Assembly: GCA_009775365.1 (NCBI GenBank)
Contig: VSPM01000073.1
Coordinates: 1 to 12,606 of the forward strand
From: Muribaculaceae bacterium
GTDB taxonomy: Bacteria; Bacteroidota; Bacteroidia; Bacteroidales; Muribaculaceae
DNA: 12,606 nt
Reading direction: 5' to 3'
The notes under the pieces are model-generated. The model was not told where the DNA came from. It did no database searches and worked only from the letters and a program-made list of their open reading frames with translations. Positions 1-7,290 of this stretch are shown in pieces. Made by a program: the position numbers and the translations under genes. Positions within the stretch are counted from its first letter, which is position 1. The number at the start of each line of letters is the position of its first letter.

Positions 1-57
1 CCATCGGGACATCTTCCCACTATAAAATAGCACAATCTTTGAGAATGCAACGCAATC

Positions 58-76
58 TTAAATGAAAGAGCCGTGG
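58..76 (+). repeat. Copy A of a 19-nt exact inverted repeat pair
   Basis: The sequence TTAAATGAAAGAGCCGTGG here matches exactly, on the opposite strand, positions 12529-12547. The match does not extend on either side. Both copies are intergenic. Each contains an ATG followed by AAA GAG CCG TGG, so both could open a short frame beginning MKEPW; here that frame closes after ten codons (62-94). By a rough count of position pairs, a 19-nt match is not expected by chance in 12.6 kb. What the element does is unknown. Confidence 0.6.
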
Positions 77-101
77 ATTAATGTAGAAAGTTGAATGAAA
101 A

Positions 102-133
102 TTTGTGTGAGCGCGAGAATTCATGTAATTTTG
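102..133 (+). promoter_or_regulatory. Bacteroidota-type promoter of carB
   Basis: A -33 element TTTG (102-105) is followed after 20 nt by TAATTTTG (126-133), a full match to the Bacteroides primary-sigma -7 consensus TAnnTTTG. Transcription would start a few bases after 133, giving a leader of roughly 30 nt before the carB ATG at 168. This suggests carB can be transcribed on its own, whatever lies upstream of the window. Confidence 0.7.
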
Positions 134-167
134 CAACGAAATTGAACCACAACACCGAAAAGACATT

Positions 168-3100
168 ATGAAGAAGGTTTTGTTGCTCGGCTCCGGTGCT
201 CTAAAAATCGGACAAGCGGGCGAATTTGACTATTCGGGATCACAGGCGCTGAAGGCAATGCGCGAAGAGGGAATCTCGACAGTGTTAATCAATCCTAATA
301 TTGCCACCATCCAGACTTCGGAAGGAGTGGCTGATCAGGTTTATTTTCTCCCCGTCACCCCTTATTTCGTGGAGGAAGTGATAAAGAAGGAAAGGCCGGA
401 CGGCATTCTTCTCGCATTCGGTGGCCAGACCGCTCTTAATTGCGGAACGGAGCTATATTTGAATGGGGTTCTTGATAAATATGGAGTGAAGGTGCTCGGC
501 ACTTCGGTAGAGGCTATTATGATTACCGAAGACCGAGACCTTTTTGTAAAGAAGCTTAACGAAATCGAAGTCAAGACACCGGTTTCGCAGGCAGTGGAGT
601 GCATTGACGATGCGGTCGAGGTGGCTCACAGAATCGGGTTCCCGGTGATGGTGAGGTCAGGCTATGCCCTTGGAGGCCTCGGGTCCGGCATATGCACTAA
701 CGACGAAGAGTTCAAACGCCACTGCGAAAGCGCTCTTGCATATTCTAAGCAGATTCTTGTGGAAGAGTCGCTTAAAGGATGGAAGGAGATTGAGTTTGAG
801 GTGATACGCGATGCCAACGACCATTGCTTCACCGTGGTGCCCATGGAGAATTTTGACCCTCTGGGCATTCACACCGGTGAGTCGATTGTTGTAGCTCCAA
901 TAGTGTCGCTCACCAAAGAGCAGATTAAGATGCTTGAAGAGATCGCAATCAAGGTGGTGCGCCACATCGGGATCGTTGGAGAGTGTAACATCCAGTATGC
1001 TTTCAACGCAGAGACCAATGACTATCGCATCATCGAAATCAATGCCCGTCTGAGCCGTTCTTCGGCTTTGGCTTCAAAGGCATCCGGCTATCCTCTTGCA
1101 TTTGTGGCTGCGAAACTTGCTCTTGGCTACACACTCGATCAAATAGGAGAGATGGGCACTCCCAACTCCGCTTACGTCGCTCCTTCGGTTGACTATATGA
1201 TTGTAAAGATTCCGCGTTGGGATCTTACAAAGTTTGTGGGCGTGGATCGAGAGATTGGCTCGTCGATGAAATCTGTGGGCGAAATAATGTCAATTGGAAA
1301 GTCGTTCGAGGAGATTATCCAGAAAGGTCTCCGCATGATAGGCCAGGGCATGCATGGTTTTGTCGGAAATAACGACCTTCGTTTCGATGACCTTGACAAG
1401 GCGCTGTCTCATCCCACCGATCTTCGCATCTTTGCAATAGCCCAGGCTCTCGAAGAGGGCTACACTGTGGAGCGGATTGAAGAACTCACGAAAATCGACA
1501 AATGGTTTATAGAGCGTCTTGCCAACATCGTTCGTTACAAAGGTCTTCTTTCAACCTACAATAAAATCGAGGATCTTCCTAAGGATGTGCTTAAAGAAGC
1601 AAAGCGTCTTGGATTCTCCGATTTCCAGATTGCACGTTTTGTGGAAGACCCGAAAGGCACCATGGAGCAGGATGTGCTCAGAGTTAGAGAGCATCGTAAA
1701 TCTCTTGAGGTTCTTCCGCGCGTAAGACGCATCAACACTGTTGCTTCTGAATATCCTGACCTCACAAACTATCTTTATGTGACATATGGCGCCGAAGAGA
1801 ATGCCATTCGCTATGACATGAATGCCGGCAATAATATTGTAGTGCTTGGCTCAGGTGCATATAGAATCGGAAGTTCCGTGGAGTTTGACTGGTGTTCTGT
1901 GAACGCCGCCAACACTTGTCGCAAGCTGGGTTATAAGTCGATTATGATTAACTATAACCCGGAGACAGTGTCGACTGACTATGACATGTGTGACCGTCTC
2001 TACTTCGATGAGCTGAGCTTTGAGCGCGTAATGGACATTCTTGACCTTGAAACCCCTCGCGGCGTGATTGTGAGTGTGGGTGGCCAGATTCCGAATAACC
2101 TTGCGATGAAGCTCTATCGCCGCCATGTGCCTGTGCTTGGAACGTCGCCGGTGTCGATTGACCGTGCCGAGAACCGCCATAAGTTCTCGGCCATGCTCGA
2201 TCAGCTTGACATTGACCAGCCCCGCTGGAAAGAACTCACCACTACAGACGACATCGACTCTTTTGTGAAAGAGGTAGGGTTCCCTGTGCTTATCCGTCCG
2301 AGTTATGTGCTTTCAGGCGCTGCTATGAATGTGTGCTATGATTACGAAGAGATGCACAAGTTCCTCTCCGAAGCCGCAAAAGTGTCGAAAGAATATCCTG
2401 TGGTTGTGTCGGAATTCATGCAGAATGCAAAGGAGATAGAATTCGATGCGGTTGCACGCAACGGCGAGATTGTGGAATATGCCATCTCTGAGCATGTGGA
2501 ATTTGCCGGCGTACACTCCGGCGACGCCACACTTGTGTTCCCCTCGCAGAAGATTTATATGGCCACCGCCCGCAGAATCAAGCGAATTAGCGCCAAGATT
2601 GCGAAGGAGTTGAATATCTCCGGACCATTCAATATCCAGTATCTTGCAAAAGACAATTATGTGAAGGTGATAGAATGTAATCTTCGTGCTTCACGTTCAT
2701 TCCCATTTGTGAGCAAGGTGCTCAAGAAAAATTTCATTGAGACAGCCACACGCATCATGCTTGGAGAGAAAGTTGAGAGAGAGGATACTTCTACATTCGA
2801 TATTGATTACATAGGCATCAAGGCTTCGCAGTTCTCATTCGCGCGTCTGCATAAGGCAGACCCTGTGCTTGGCGTGGATATGTCGTCAACCGGAGAGGTT
2901 GGATGTCTTGGAAAGGATTTCGATGAGGCTTTGCTTAACGCCATGATTTCTGTGGGACATCACGTTCCGGAAGGGGCTGTGCTTGTCAGCTCAGGCGATG
3001 TGCGCGGAAAAGTGGATATGCTTGAGGCATGCAGGCTGCTGGCGGAAAATGGCTATAAGATATATGCAACAAAAGGCACTTCCGCTTTCTTGAATGAGAA

Positions 3101-3368
3101 TGGAGTGGAGGCTCAGACTGTTGGCTGGCCGGAAGAGGCCGGTGAGAATGTGCTTGACATTATTTCAGAGCATAAGGTTGATTTGATTATCAATATTCCG
3201 AAGAATCACAGCAAGCGTGAACTCACCAATGGATACCGCATTCGTCGTTGGGCCATAGACCATAATATCCCATTGCTGACAAATGCGCGACTTGCAAGCG
3301 CATACGTGAAAGCCTTCATCAATAAGAAGGTTGAGCAGCTTGGAATAACTCCATGGAAAGAGTATTGA
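168..3368 (+). CDS. carB: Carbamoyl-phosphate synthase, large subunit
   Basis: CarB makes carbamoyl phosphate from bicarbonate, two ATP and ammonia delivered by the glutaminase subunit CarA, feeding pyrimidine and arginine synthesis in the cytosol. At 1066 residues it is full length (about 1070 is usual). The two homologous halves are visible: the N-terminal half begins with a nucleotide-binding loop and a GEFDYSGSQALKA stretch (residues 18-30), with GGQTALN at 85-91, ALGGLGSG at 167-174 and NARLSRSSALASKA at 292-305. The C-terminal half starts near 557 (VVLGSGAYRIGSSVEFDW). Residues from about 933 form the MGS-like regulatory domain. The sequence style is closer to eukaryotic CPS I/CAD than to E. 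coli CarB, as I recall for Bacteroides homologues. carA is not in the window, although it could lie just upstream. The ATG at 168 directly precedes the conserved LLLGSGALKIGQ start, and the gene ends at a strong terminator. Confidence 0.97.
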   Translation: MKKVLLLGSGALKIGQAGEFDYSGSQALKAMREEGISTVLINPNIATIQTSEGVADQVYFLPVTPYFVEEVIKKERPDGILLAFGGQTALNCGTELYLNGVLDKYGVKVLGTSVEAIMITEDRDLFVKKLNEIEVKTPVSQAVECIDDAVEVAHRIGFPVMVRSGYALGGLGSGICTNDEEFKRHCESALAYSKQILVEESLKGWKEIEFEVIRDANDHCFTVVPMENFDPLGIHTGESIVVAPIVSLTKEQIKMLEEIAIKVVRHIGIVGECNIQYAFNAETNDYRIIEINARLSRSSALASKASGYPLAFVAAKLALGYTLDQIGEMGTPNSAYVAPSVDYMIVKIPRWDLTKFVGVDREIGSSMKSVGEIMSIGKSFEEIIQKGLRMIGQGMHGFVGNNDLRFDDLDKALSHPTDLRIFAIAQALEEGYTVERIEELTKIDKWFIERLANIVRYKGLLSTYNKIEDLPKDVLKEAKRLGFSDFQIARFVEDPKGTMEQDVLRVREHRKSLEVLPRVRRINTVASEYPDLTNYLYVTYGAEENAIRYDMNAGNNIVVLGSGAYRIGSSVEFDWCSVNAANTCRKLGYKSIMINYNPETVSTDYDMCDRLYFDELSFERVMDILDLETPRGVIVSVGGQIPNNLAMKLYRRHVPVLGTSPVSIDRAENRHKFSAMLDQLDIDQPRWKELTTTDDIDSFVKEVGFPVLIRPSYVLSGAAMNVCYDYEEMHKFLSEAAKVSKEYPVVVSEFMQNAKEIEFDAVARNGEIVEYAISEHVEFAGVHSGDATLVFPSQKIYMATARRIKRISAKIAKELNISGPFNIQYLAKDNYVKVIECNLRASRSFPFVSKVLKKNFIETATRIMLGEKVEREDTSTFDIDYIGIKASQFSFARLHKADPVLGVDMSSTGEVGCLGKDFDEALLNAMISVGHHVPEGAVLVSSGDVRGKVDMLEACRLLAENGYKIYATKGTSAFLNENGVEAQTVGWPEEAGENVLDIISEHKVDLIINIPKNHSKRELTNGYRIRRWAIDHNIPLLTNARLASAYVKAFINKKVEQLGITPWKEY

Positions 3369-3436
3369 TTTCAGAATTCTGACGTTGATATGATGAAATA
3401 CTGAAAAAGGATTTCACATAAAATAGGATAGAAAAT

Positions 3437-3476
3437 AAAACTCCCGCCGCTTTTATTCAATTGTGGCGGGAGTTTT
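3437..3476 (+). terminator. Rho-independent terminator of carB
   Basis: The arm AAAACTCCCGCCGC (3437-3450) pairs with its complement at 3463-3476 around a 12-nt loop, with a single G-T pair at 3449/3464. The GC-rich core CTCCCGCC/GGCGGGAG is perfect and is followed by TTTT. The A-run on the left would also give a T-tract on the other strand. It lies 68 nt after the carB stop codon. Confidence 0.85.
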
Positions 3477-3672
3477 ATAATTTGTCAAGGCACTACAACC
3501 GGCTTCTTAGATTGTTTGAGGGTCAGTGCCGGAAGTTTTGGCACAAGTGTTAAGGTGTAGAAATCGTTCCAAATTAACTGTTTTTTGATTTAGAATTCAG
3601 AAGAAGGTGTAATTGAGACGTGGCTTTTTTTGACACTTGTGTTGGAAAAACTAAAATAATATGGAACTTGAA
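3477..3672. other. Non-coding spacer, nothing recognised
   Basis: Together with the flanking terminator and promoter this fills a gap of about 360 nt between carB and the small membrane protein gene. I see no convincing reading frame or RNA gene. Two weak symmetries are present: GGCACT (3489-3494) with AGTGCC (3525-3530), and CACAAGTGT (3542-3550) with its complement at 3633-3641. Either could arise by chance. Confidence 0.5.
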
Positions 3673-3702
3673 TTTGTCGTTCTTAAAAAATTGTTAAATT
3701 TG
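3673..3702 (+). promoter_or_regulatory. Bacteroidota-type promoter of the small membrane protein gene
   Basis: TTTG (3673-3676) is followed after 18 nt by TAAATTTG (3695-3702), a full match to TAnnTTTG. Spacing is one base short of the common 19-21 nt. The expected start site near 3706-3709 leaves a leader of about 22-25 nt, AT-rich and without a Shine-Dalgarno sequence, before the ATG at 3731. The good promoter is the main reason to accept the 70-codon frame as a gene. Confidence 0.65.
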
Positions 3703-3730
3703 CAAAAATAAATTGTAAATAGTTTATTAT

Positions 3731-3943
3731 ATGACAATATTTAAGAGGACAATATCTTTGATTCTGGCAATGGCCATTGTAAGCGCTGCATGTGGATTGA
3801 CAGCTCTTGCCATTGGCCATTTATTCAATGTTGAGTGGCTTCAAGATTCAGCTAATGCCTTTTGCATAGGTTTCTCTGCCGGCCTGGGGGGTCTGATAGT
3901 TTCTTTGTTCGGGCCATATTTCAAGAAAAGCAGTAATGCGTGA
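3731..3943 (+). CDS. Small two-helix membrane protein of unknown function
   Basis: I do not recognise this 70-residue protein. Two hydrophobic stretches, about residues 7-31 and 42-64, are long enough to span the membrane. They are joined by a short polar loop with Glu35 and Asp39. Lys5/Arg6 precede the first helix and Lys65/Lys66 follow the second, so the positive-inside rule predicts a hairpin with both ends in the cytoplasm. The second helix is rich in small residues (GFSAGLGG, 47-54), suited to close helix packing. A good promoter immediately upstream and a strong terminator just downstream frame it as a monocistronic gene, convergent with the M49 peptidase gene. An alternative reading of the first stretch as an uncleaved signal anchor cannot be excluded. 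That it is a real gene is fairly likely; its role is unknown. Confidence 0.7.
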   Translation: MTIFKRTISLILAMAIVSAACGLTALAIGHLFNVEWLQDSANAFCIGFSAGLGGLIVSLFGPYFKKSSNA

Positions 3944-3962
3944 AATTTGACGATAGACCGTA

Positions 3963-4016
3963 AATAATAAAATCACGGGGCATCGATTTAATCGAAGGCT
4001 CCGTGATTTTATTATT
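3963..4016. terminator. Bidirectional terminator between convergent genes
   Basis: AATAATAAAATCACGG (3963-3978) pairs perfectly with 4001-4016, giving a 16-bp stem. A second small hairpin, TCGAT/ATCGA at 3983-3995, sits inside the loop. The AT-rich outer part of the stem supplies a T-rich tract on both strands, so the same structure can end transcription of the small membrane protein gene (+) and of the five-gene operon ending with the M49 peptidase (-). It starts 20 nt after the former and lies 14 nt beyond the latter. Confidence 0.85.
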
Positions 4017-4029
4017 GAGACAACTATTG

Positions 4030-6057
4030 TCAGAAACCAAGAGTGGTGTAGTCCTGGCTAAGACGAAGCATCTGCTGAGTGTAGTTTTCGCCGTATTTCA
4101 GTTTCACATCAGTGATGTTTCCTTTGTTGTCATATACAGGCACATACTGAGGGTTGATGAAGCCTCTATATGGAGGGATGCTGAGTTTTGAGTAGCGGTC
4201 GAGCACCTCTTTGTGTAACTTCGGGTCAACTTTCACGGCATACTTATTGATAAGTTCAGCTCCGGCGGCATAGTCGCCTTCACTCTTGATGCGCTGAATC
4301 TCTCCGAGAAGCTGGCCTATGAGGTTGCGCATTTTTTTGTAGTCGTTGATTTTGACAAAAGTCTTGCCGTTCTTCTTAACGAGTTCTACAACTTTGTCTT
4401 TCTTGCCTTTTTCGAGCACCCACGCAGCTATGAGCTGGCGGTTGCGCATGTGAGCCTCTTCGATGTCTTTACCTGGCTCAATGCGGTTGAGCTGTGTCAT
4501 GAGCCCGTTGAGCATATACTTGTAGTATTCTGCTTTATAGGCATCCGGACTGTCAATCACACCGAGTTCGAGAAGTTTTGGGTCGGCAAGGTAGTAAAGA
4601 GCGAAAAGGTCGGCGCGAGCTTCTTCGAGTGCGGCTCCGTTCTCTTTGAGTGCATCCTGGTCAACACCCGGGAGAAGTTGTCCGGAGGCATGGCCGAGAC
4701 ATTCATGAAGGTCAGTGTGGAGCATGTCGGTGATATAGAGATAATCCTCCATATTCTTGCGTGTAGGCTCGTCGATTACGAATTCTTCGTTGAAGCCGTT
4801 TCCATGAGAGGCCATGTCGTAAGCTTCGGTGATGTTTTCGAGAGTGACTGACTTAGAGCCATGAGCTGCGCGAATCCAGTTGGCGTTAGGAAGATTGATG
4901 CCGATTGCAGTCGACGGGAAAGCGTCGCCGGCAAGCATGGCGGCTGTAATCACCTTGGCAGACACTCCTTTTACAACAGGTTTACGGAAGCGGGGATCAA
5001 CAGGGGAATTGTCTTCAAACCACTGAGCGTTGCTTGAGATTGCTTCTGTGCGTGCAGAAGCCTTTCCGTTCTTGAAATTCACATATGATTCATATGAGCC
5101 GGTCATGCCCAATGGGTCGCCGTAGCTCTCGATGAAGCCATTGACGAAATCCACATCAGAGGTGGTGTCTTCAGCCCAAAGGATTGAATATTCATCGAAG
5201 AGACGGAGATCGCCTGTGACATAGTAGTCGATGAGCTTTGTGATATATGCTTTCTGTGCATCATTTTCAGTCACACTCTTGGCCATGTCAAGCCAGTAGA
5301 TGATTTTGGCTATGGCAGGGCCATAAAGGCCATTGAGGTGATAATGCTCTTCTTTGATTTTTCCGTTCTCTTTCACTACGCGTGCATTGAGGCCGTAAGA
5401 GATTGGCTCCGGGTCGTTGGGGTCTTTCAATGAGGCATAATAGGCTTCTACCTCAGCCTGAGTCACACCTTCTCCATATAGATTGGAAGCAGAGTTTGCC
5501 ACTACGTCGCCTGAGCCATCCTGATTCACGCGTTTGGGCATTACCGTCGGGTCGAAAATAACTGGTGAGAGTGTGGCTATGAGCTGAGCGCGCGTTTCTC
5601 CCGGGTTGAGCGGGAGAAGATTCTCAGGGAGGGCATTCACTTGCTCTTTGAAGAAAGTTTCAGAGAATTCAGGCGAAAATTTGTCGGTAGAATAGTGGTG
5701 ATGGATTCCGTTTCCAAACCACACTTGTTTCAGATATTTTTCAAACGCCTTGAACTCTGCGGAATTCTTGTCTCCTTTATAATTAGTGTAGATGTTTTCA
5801 AGGAGTTTCCGAATCTGGAGGTTGTGGCGCCCGTTCTGGTCCCAGATGATGTCGCGGCCATATTGAGCTGCCTGCGACAGATAGTATACCATTTTTTTCT
5901 GGTTCAGCGACAGACGGTCGAACTCGGGCACTTCATATCGAAGCACCTCGATGTCGGCGAAATTGTCAACATGGTAGTCGAAATTTTTGTCGACCACCGC
6001 TCCGGCTTGCAATGATAGCATAGACGCGAAAATGAGTGATGTCAGTTGTTTGTTCAT
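4030..6057 (-). CDS. Dipeptidyl-peptidase III, peptidase family M49, exported
   Basis: This 675-residue protein is a zinc exopeptidase that removes dipeptides from the N-terminus of short peptides. The M49 signatures are HECLGH at residues 451-456 (His451 and His456 bind zinc, Glu452 is the catalytic base) and EEARAD at 478-483 (Glu479 as third zinc ligand). Length and the Cys in the first motif match the Bacteroides thetaiotaomicron enzyme as I recall it, whereas the eukaryotic motif is HELLGH. Residues 1-20 look like a Sec signal peptide (hydrophobic core, then AGA before Val21), so it probably works in the periplasm. There is no lipobox Cys. It is the last gene of the - strand operon, 39 nt after the rlmI-like gene, and runs into the bidirectional terminator. 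The family is certain; the natural substrates are not visible from sequence. Confidence 0.93.
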   Translation of the reverse strand: MNKQLTSLIFASMLSLQAGAVVDKNFDYHVDNFADIEVLRYEVPEFDRLSLNQKKMVYYLSQAAQYGRDIIWDQNGRHNLQIRKLLENIYTNYKGDKNSAEFKAFEKYLKQVWFGNGIHHHYSTDKFSPEFSETFFKEQVNALPENLLPLNPGETRAQLIATLSPVIFDPTVMPKRVNQDGSGDVVANSASNLYGEGVTQAEVEAYYASLKDPNDPEPISYGLNARVVKENGKIKEEHYHLNGLYGPAIAKIIYWLDMAKSVTENDAQKAYITKLIDYYVTGDLRLFDEYSILWAEDTTSDVDFVNGFIESYGDPLGMTGSYESYVNFKNGKASARTEAISSNAQWFEDNSPVDPRFRKPVVKGVSAKVITAAMLAGDAFPSTAIGINLPNANWIRAAHGSKSVTLENITEAYDMASHGNGFNEEFVIDEPTRKNMEDYLYITDMLHTDLHECLGHASGQLLPGVDQDALKENGAALEEARADLFALYYLADPKLLELGVIDSPDAYKAEYYKYMLNGLMTQLNRIEPGKDIEEAHMRNRQLIAAWVLEKGKKDKVVELVKKNGKTFVKINDYKKMRNLIGQLLGEIQRIKSEGDYAAGAELINKYAVKVDPKLHKEVLDRYSKLSIPPYRGFINPQYVPVYDNKGNITDVKLKYGENYTQQMLRLSQDYTTLGF

Positions 6058-6096
6058 TGTTGTTTGATTGGTTTATTTCATGTTGTAGATTTCAGG

Positions 6097-7275
6097 TTAT
6101 TCCACATAGAGCACGAGCCCCTTCAGATATTCACCTTCAGGGTGAGATATGTCGACGGGATGGTCGGCAGGCTGTGTGAGCTGGTGCAGTATTCTTACTT
6201 TTCGTCCGGATTGTGCGGCGGCTGTGAAAACAGCCAGGCGGAACATCTCCCTTGTGACCACTTGCGAGCAGGAGAATGTGAACAGCACTCCTCCGCTTTT
6301 GATTTTTTCAAATGCCTTGGAATTTAGTTTGCGATAGCCTATAAGACCGTTTTTAAGAGCTGACCGGTGTTTTGCAAAAGCGGGAGGGTCAAGAATAATA
6401 AGGTCGTAGGCATCTTTGGGCATCTCTGCAAGAAATTTGAAAGCATCGACAGCATGGGTGGCATGTCGTGGGTCGCCCGGGAAATTAAGTTCGATATTTG
6501 CATCTGTCAGAGCCGCGGCTTTGGCGGATGAATCAACAGAGTCAACTTTCAAAGCTCCTCCACGCATGGCATAGACAGAGAATCCCCCTGTGTAGCAGAA
6601 CATGTTGAGCACGTTTCTTCCGCAAGCATATTTTTCAAGGAGGGCGCGATTCTCGCGCTGGTCAACGAAAAATCCCGTCTTTTGCCCTCTAAGCCAGTCG
6701 ATATTGAATCGCAGACCGTTTTCTGTTGCAATGTTGCCGTCAAAATGACCTATAAGGTAGTCGTTCTGAGGGTCGAGCTGCGCTTTGTAGGGGAGAGTGG
6801 TTTCGCTTTTGTAGTAGACATTCCTGATTCTGGCATCAGGCATCTGGGTCAAAGCGTCGGCTATTTTAAGCCGTTCGAAATGCATGCCGGGAGAATGAGC
6901 CTGAACCACAGCGGTGTCGCCATATATGTCAATCACCAGTCCAGGGAGGAAATCTCCCTCTCCATGAACAAGGCGAAAACAATTATTGTCAGGCCGGATG
7001 AGGCCGAGAGTTTTGCGAAGTCGGAATGCAGATTCAAGCCTCATTCTGAAGAAGTCGTCGGGCAGCGGAGAATCGCCGAACTGAAGCAATCTCACGGCAA
7101 TGCTGCCTATTTGAAAATGTCCGGCTCCTAACACGCGGCCGTCTGACGCCACCACATTTACAAGTTCTCCCTCTTCGATGTCGTCGGGAAGATTTGCAAT
7201 TGCCCCGGAGAACACCCAGGGATGGTGGCGGAGAATCGATTCCTCTTTTCGCGGTTTAAGGGTTATAGTTTTCAT
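6097..7275 (-). CDS. rlmI: RlmI-type 23S rRNA (cytosine-5) methyltransferase
   Basis: This is a 392-residue class I SAM-dependent methyltransferase of the RlmI/YccW type; the E. coli member makes m5C1962 in 23S rRNA. An N-terminal PUA-like RNA-binding domain covers about residues 2-75. GQKTGFFVDQRENR (197-210) and NMFCYTGGF (224-232, the SAM-binding loop) follow. DPPAF (296-300) is motif IV, and SCSQ (335-338) carries the likely catalytic Cys336. Length and domain order are those of the family. The start ATG lies 15 nt beyond the rseP stop, so the two are almost certainly co-transcribed, and the M49 gene follows after 39 nt. I am confident of the family; the exact target base is inferred from E. 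coli, because relatives with other rRNA targets share this architecture. Confidence 0.9.
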   Translation of the reverse strand: MKTITLKPRKEESILRHHPWVFSGAIANLPDDIEEGELVNVVASDGRVLGAGHFQIGSIAVRLLQFGDSPLPDDFFRMRLESAFRLRKTLGLIRPDNNCFRLVHGEGDFLPGLVIDIYGDTAVVQAHSPGMHFERLKIADALTQMPDARIRNVYYKSETTLPYKAQLDPQNDYLIGHFDGNIATENGLRFNIDWLRGQKTGFFVDQRENRALLEKYACGRNVLNMFCYTGGFSVYAMRGGALKVDSVDSSAKAAALTDANIELNFPGDPRHATHAVDAFKFLAEMPKDAYDLIILDPPAFAKHRSALKNGLIGYRKLNSKAFEKIKSGGVLFTFSCSQVVTREMFRLAVFTAAAQSGRKVRILHQLTQPADHPVDISHPEGEYLKGLVLYVE

Positions 7276-7290
7276 AATAGAGGTGTCAGG

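Noticed and set aside
1..57. Possible 3' end of an upstream gene such as carA
   Set aside because: One + strand frame stays open to a TGA at 63-65, but the roughly 20 codons do not resemble the CarA C-terminus or anything else I recognise.
62..94. Ten-codon frame MKEPWINVES upstream of carB as a leader peptide
   Set aside because: It lies upstream of the best promoter (102-133), so it would not be on that transcript. It has no run of Arg, Pro or other regulatory codons. The shared MKEPW start is explained by the 19-nt repeat.
3542..3641. CACAAGTGT (3542-3550) with its reverse complement at 3633-3641 as an operator or hairpin
   Set aside because: Nine bases separated by 82 nt is weak, and the word is itself nearly palindromic, which makes such pairs easy to find.
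4450..4851. A 133-codon + strand frame inside the M49 gene
   Set aside because: It overlaps the zinc-motif region of a well-supported M49 peptidase on the other strand and shows no domain of its own.
6682..7131. A 149-codon + strand frame antisense to the rlmI-like gene
   Set aside because: It is opposite the conserved PUA and methyltransferase region; a shadow of codon usage.
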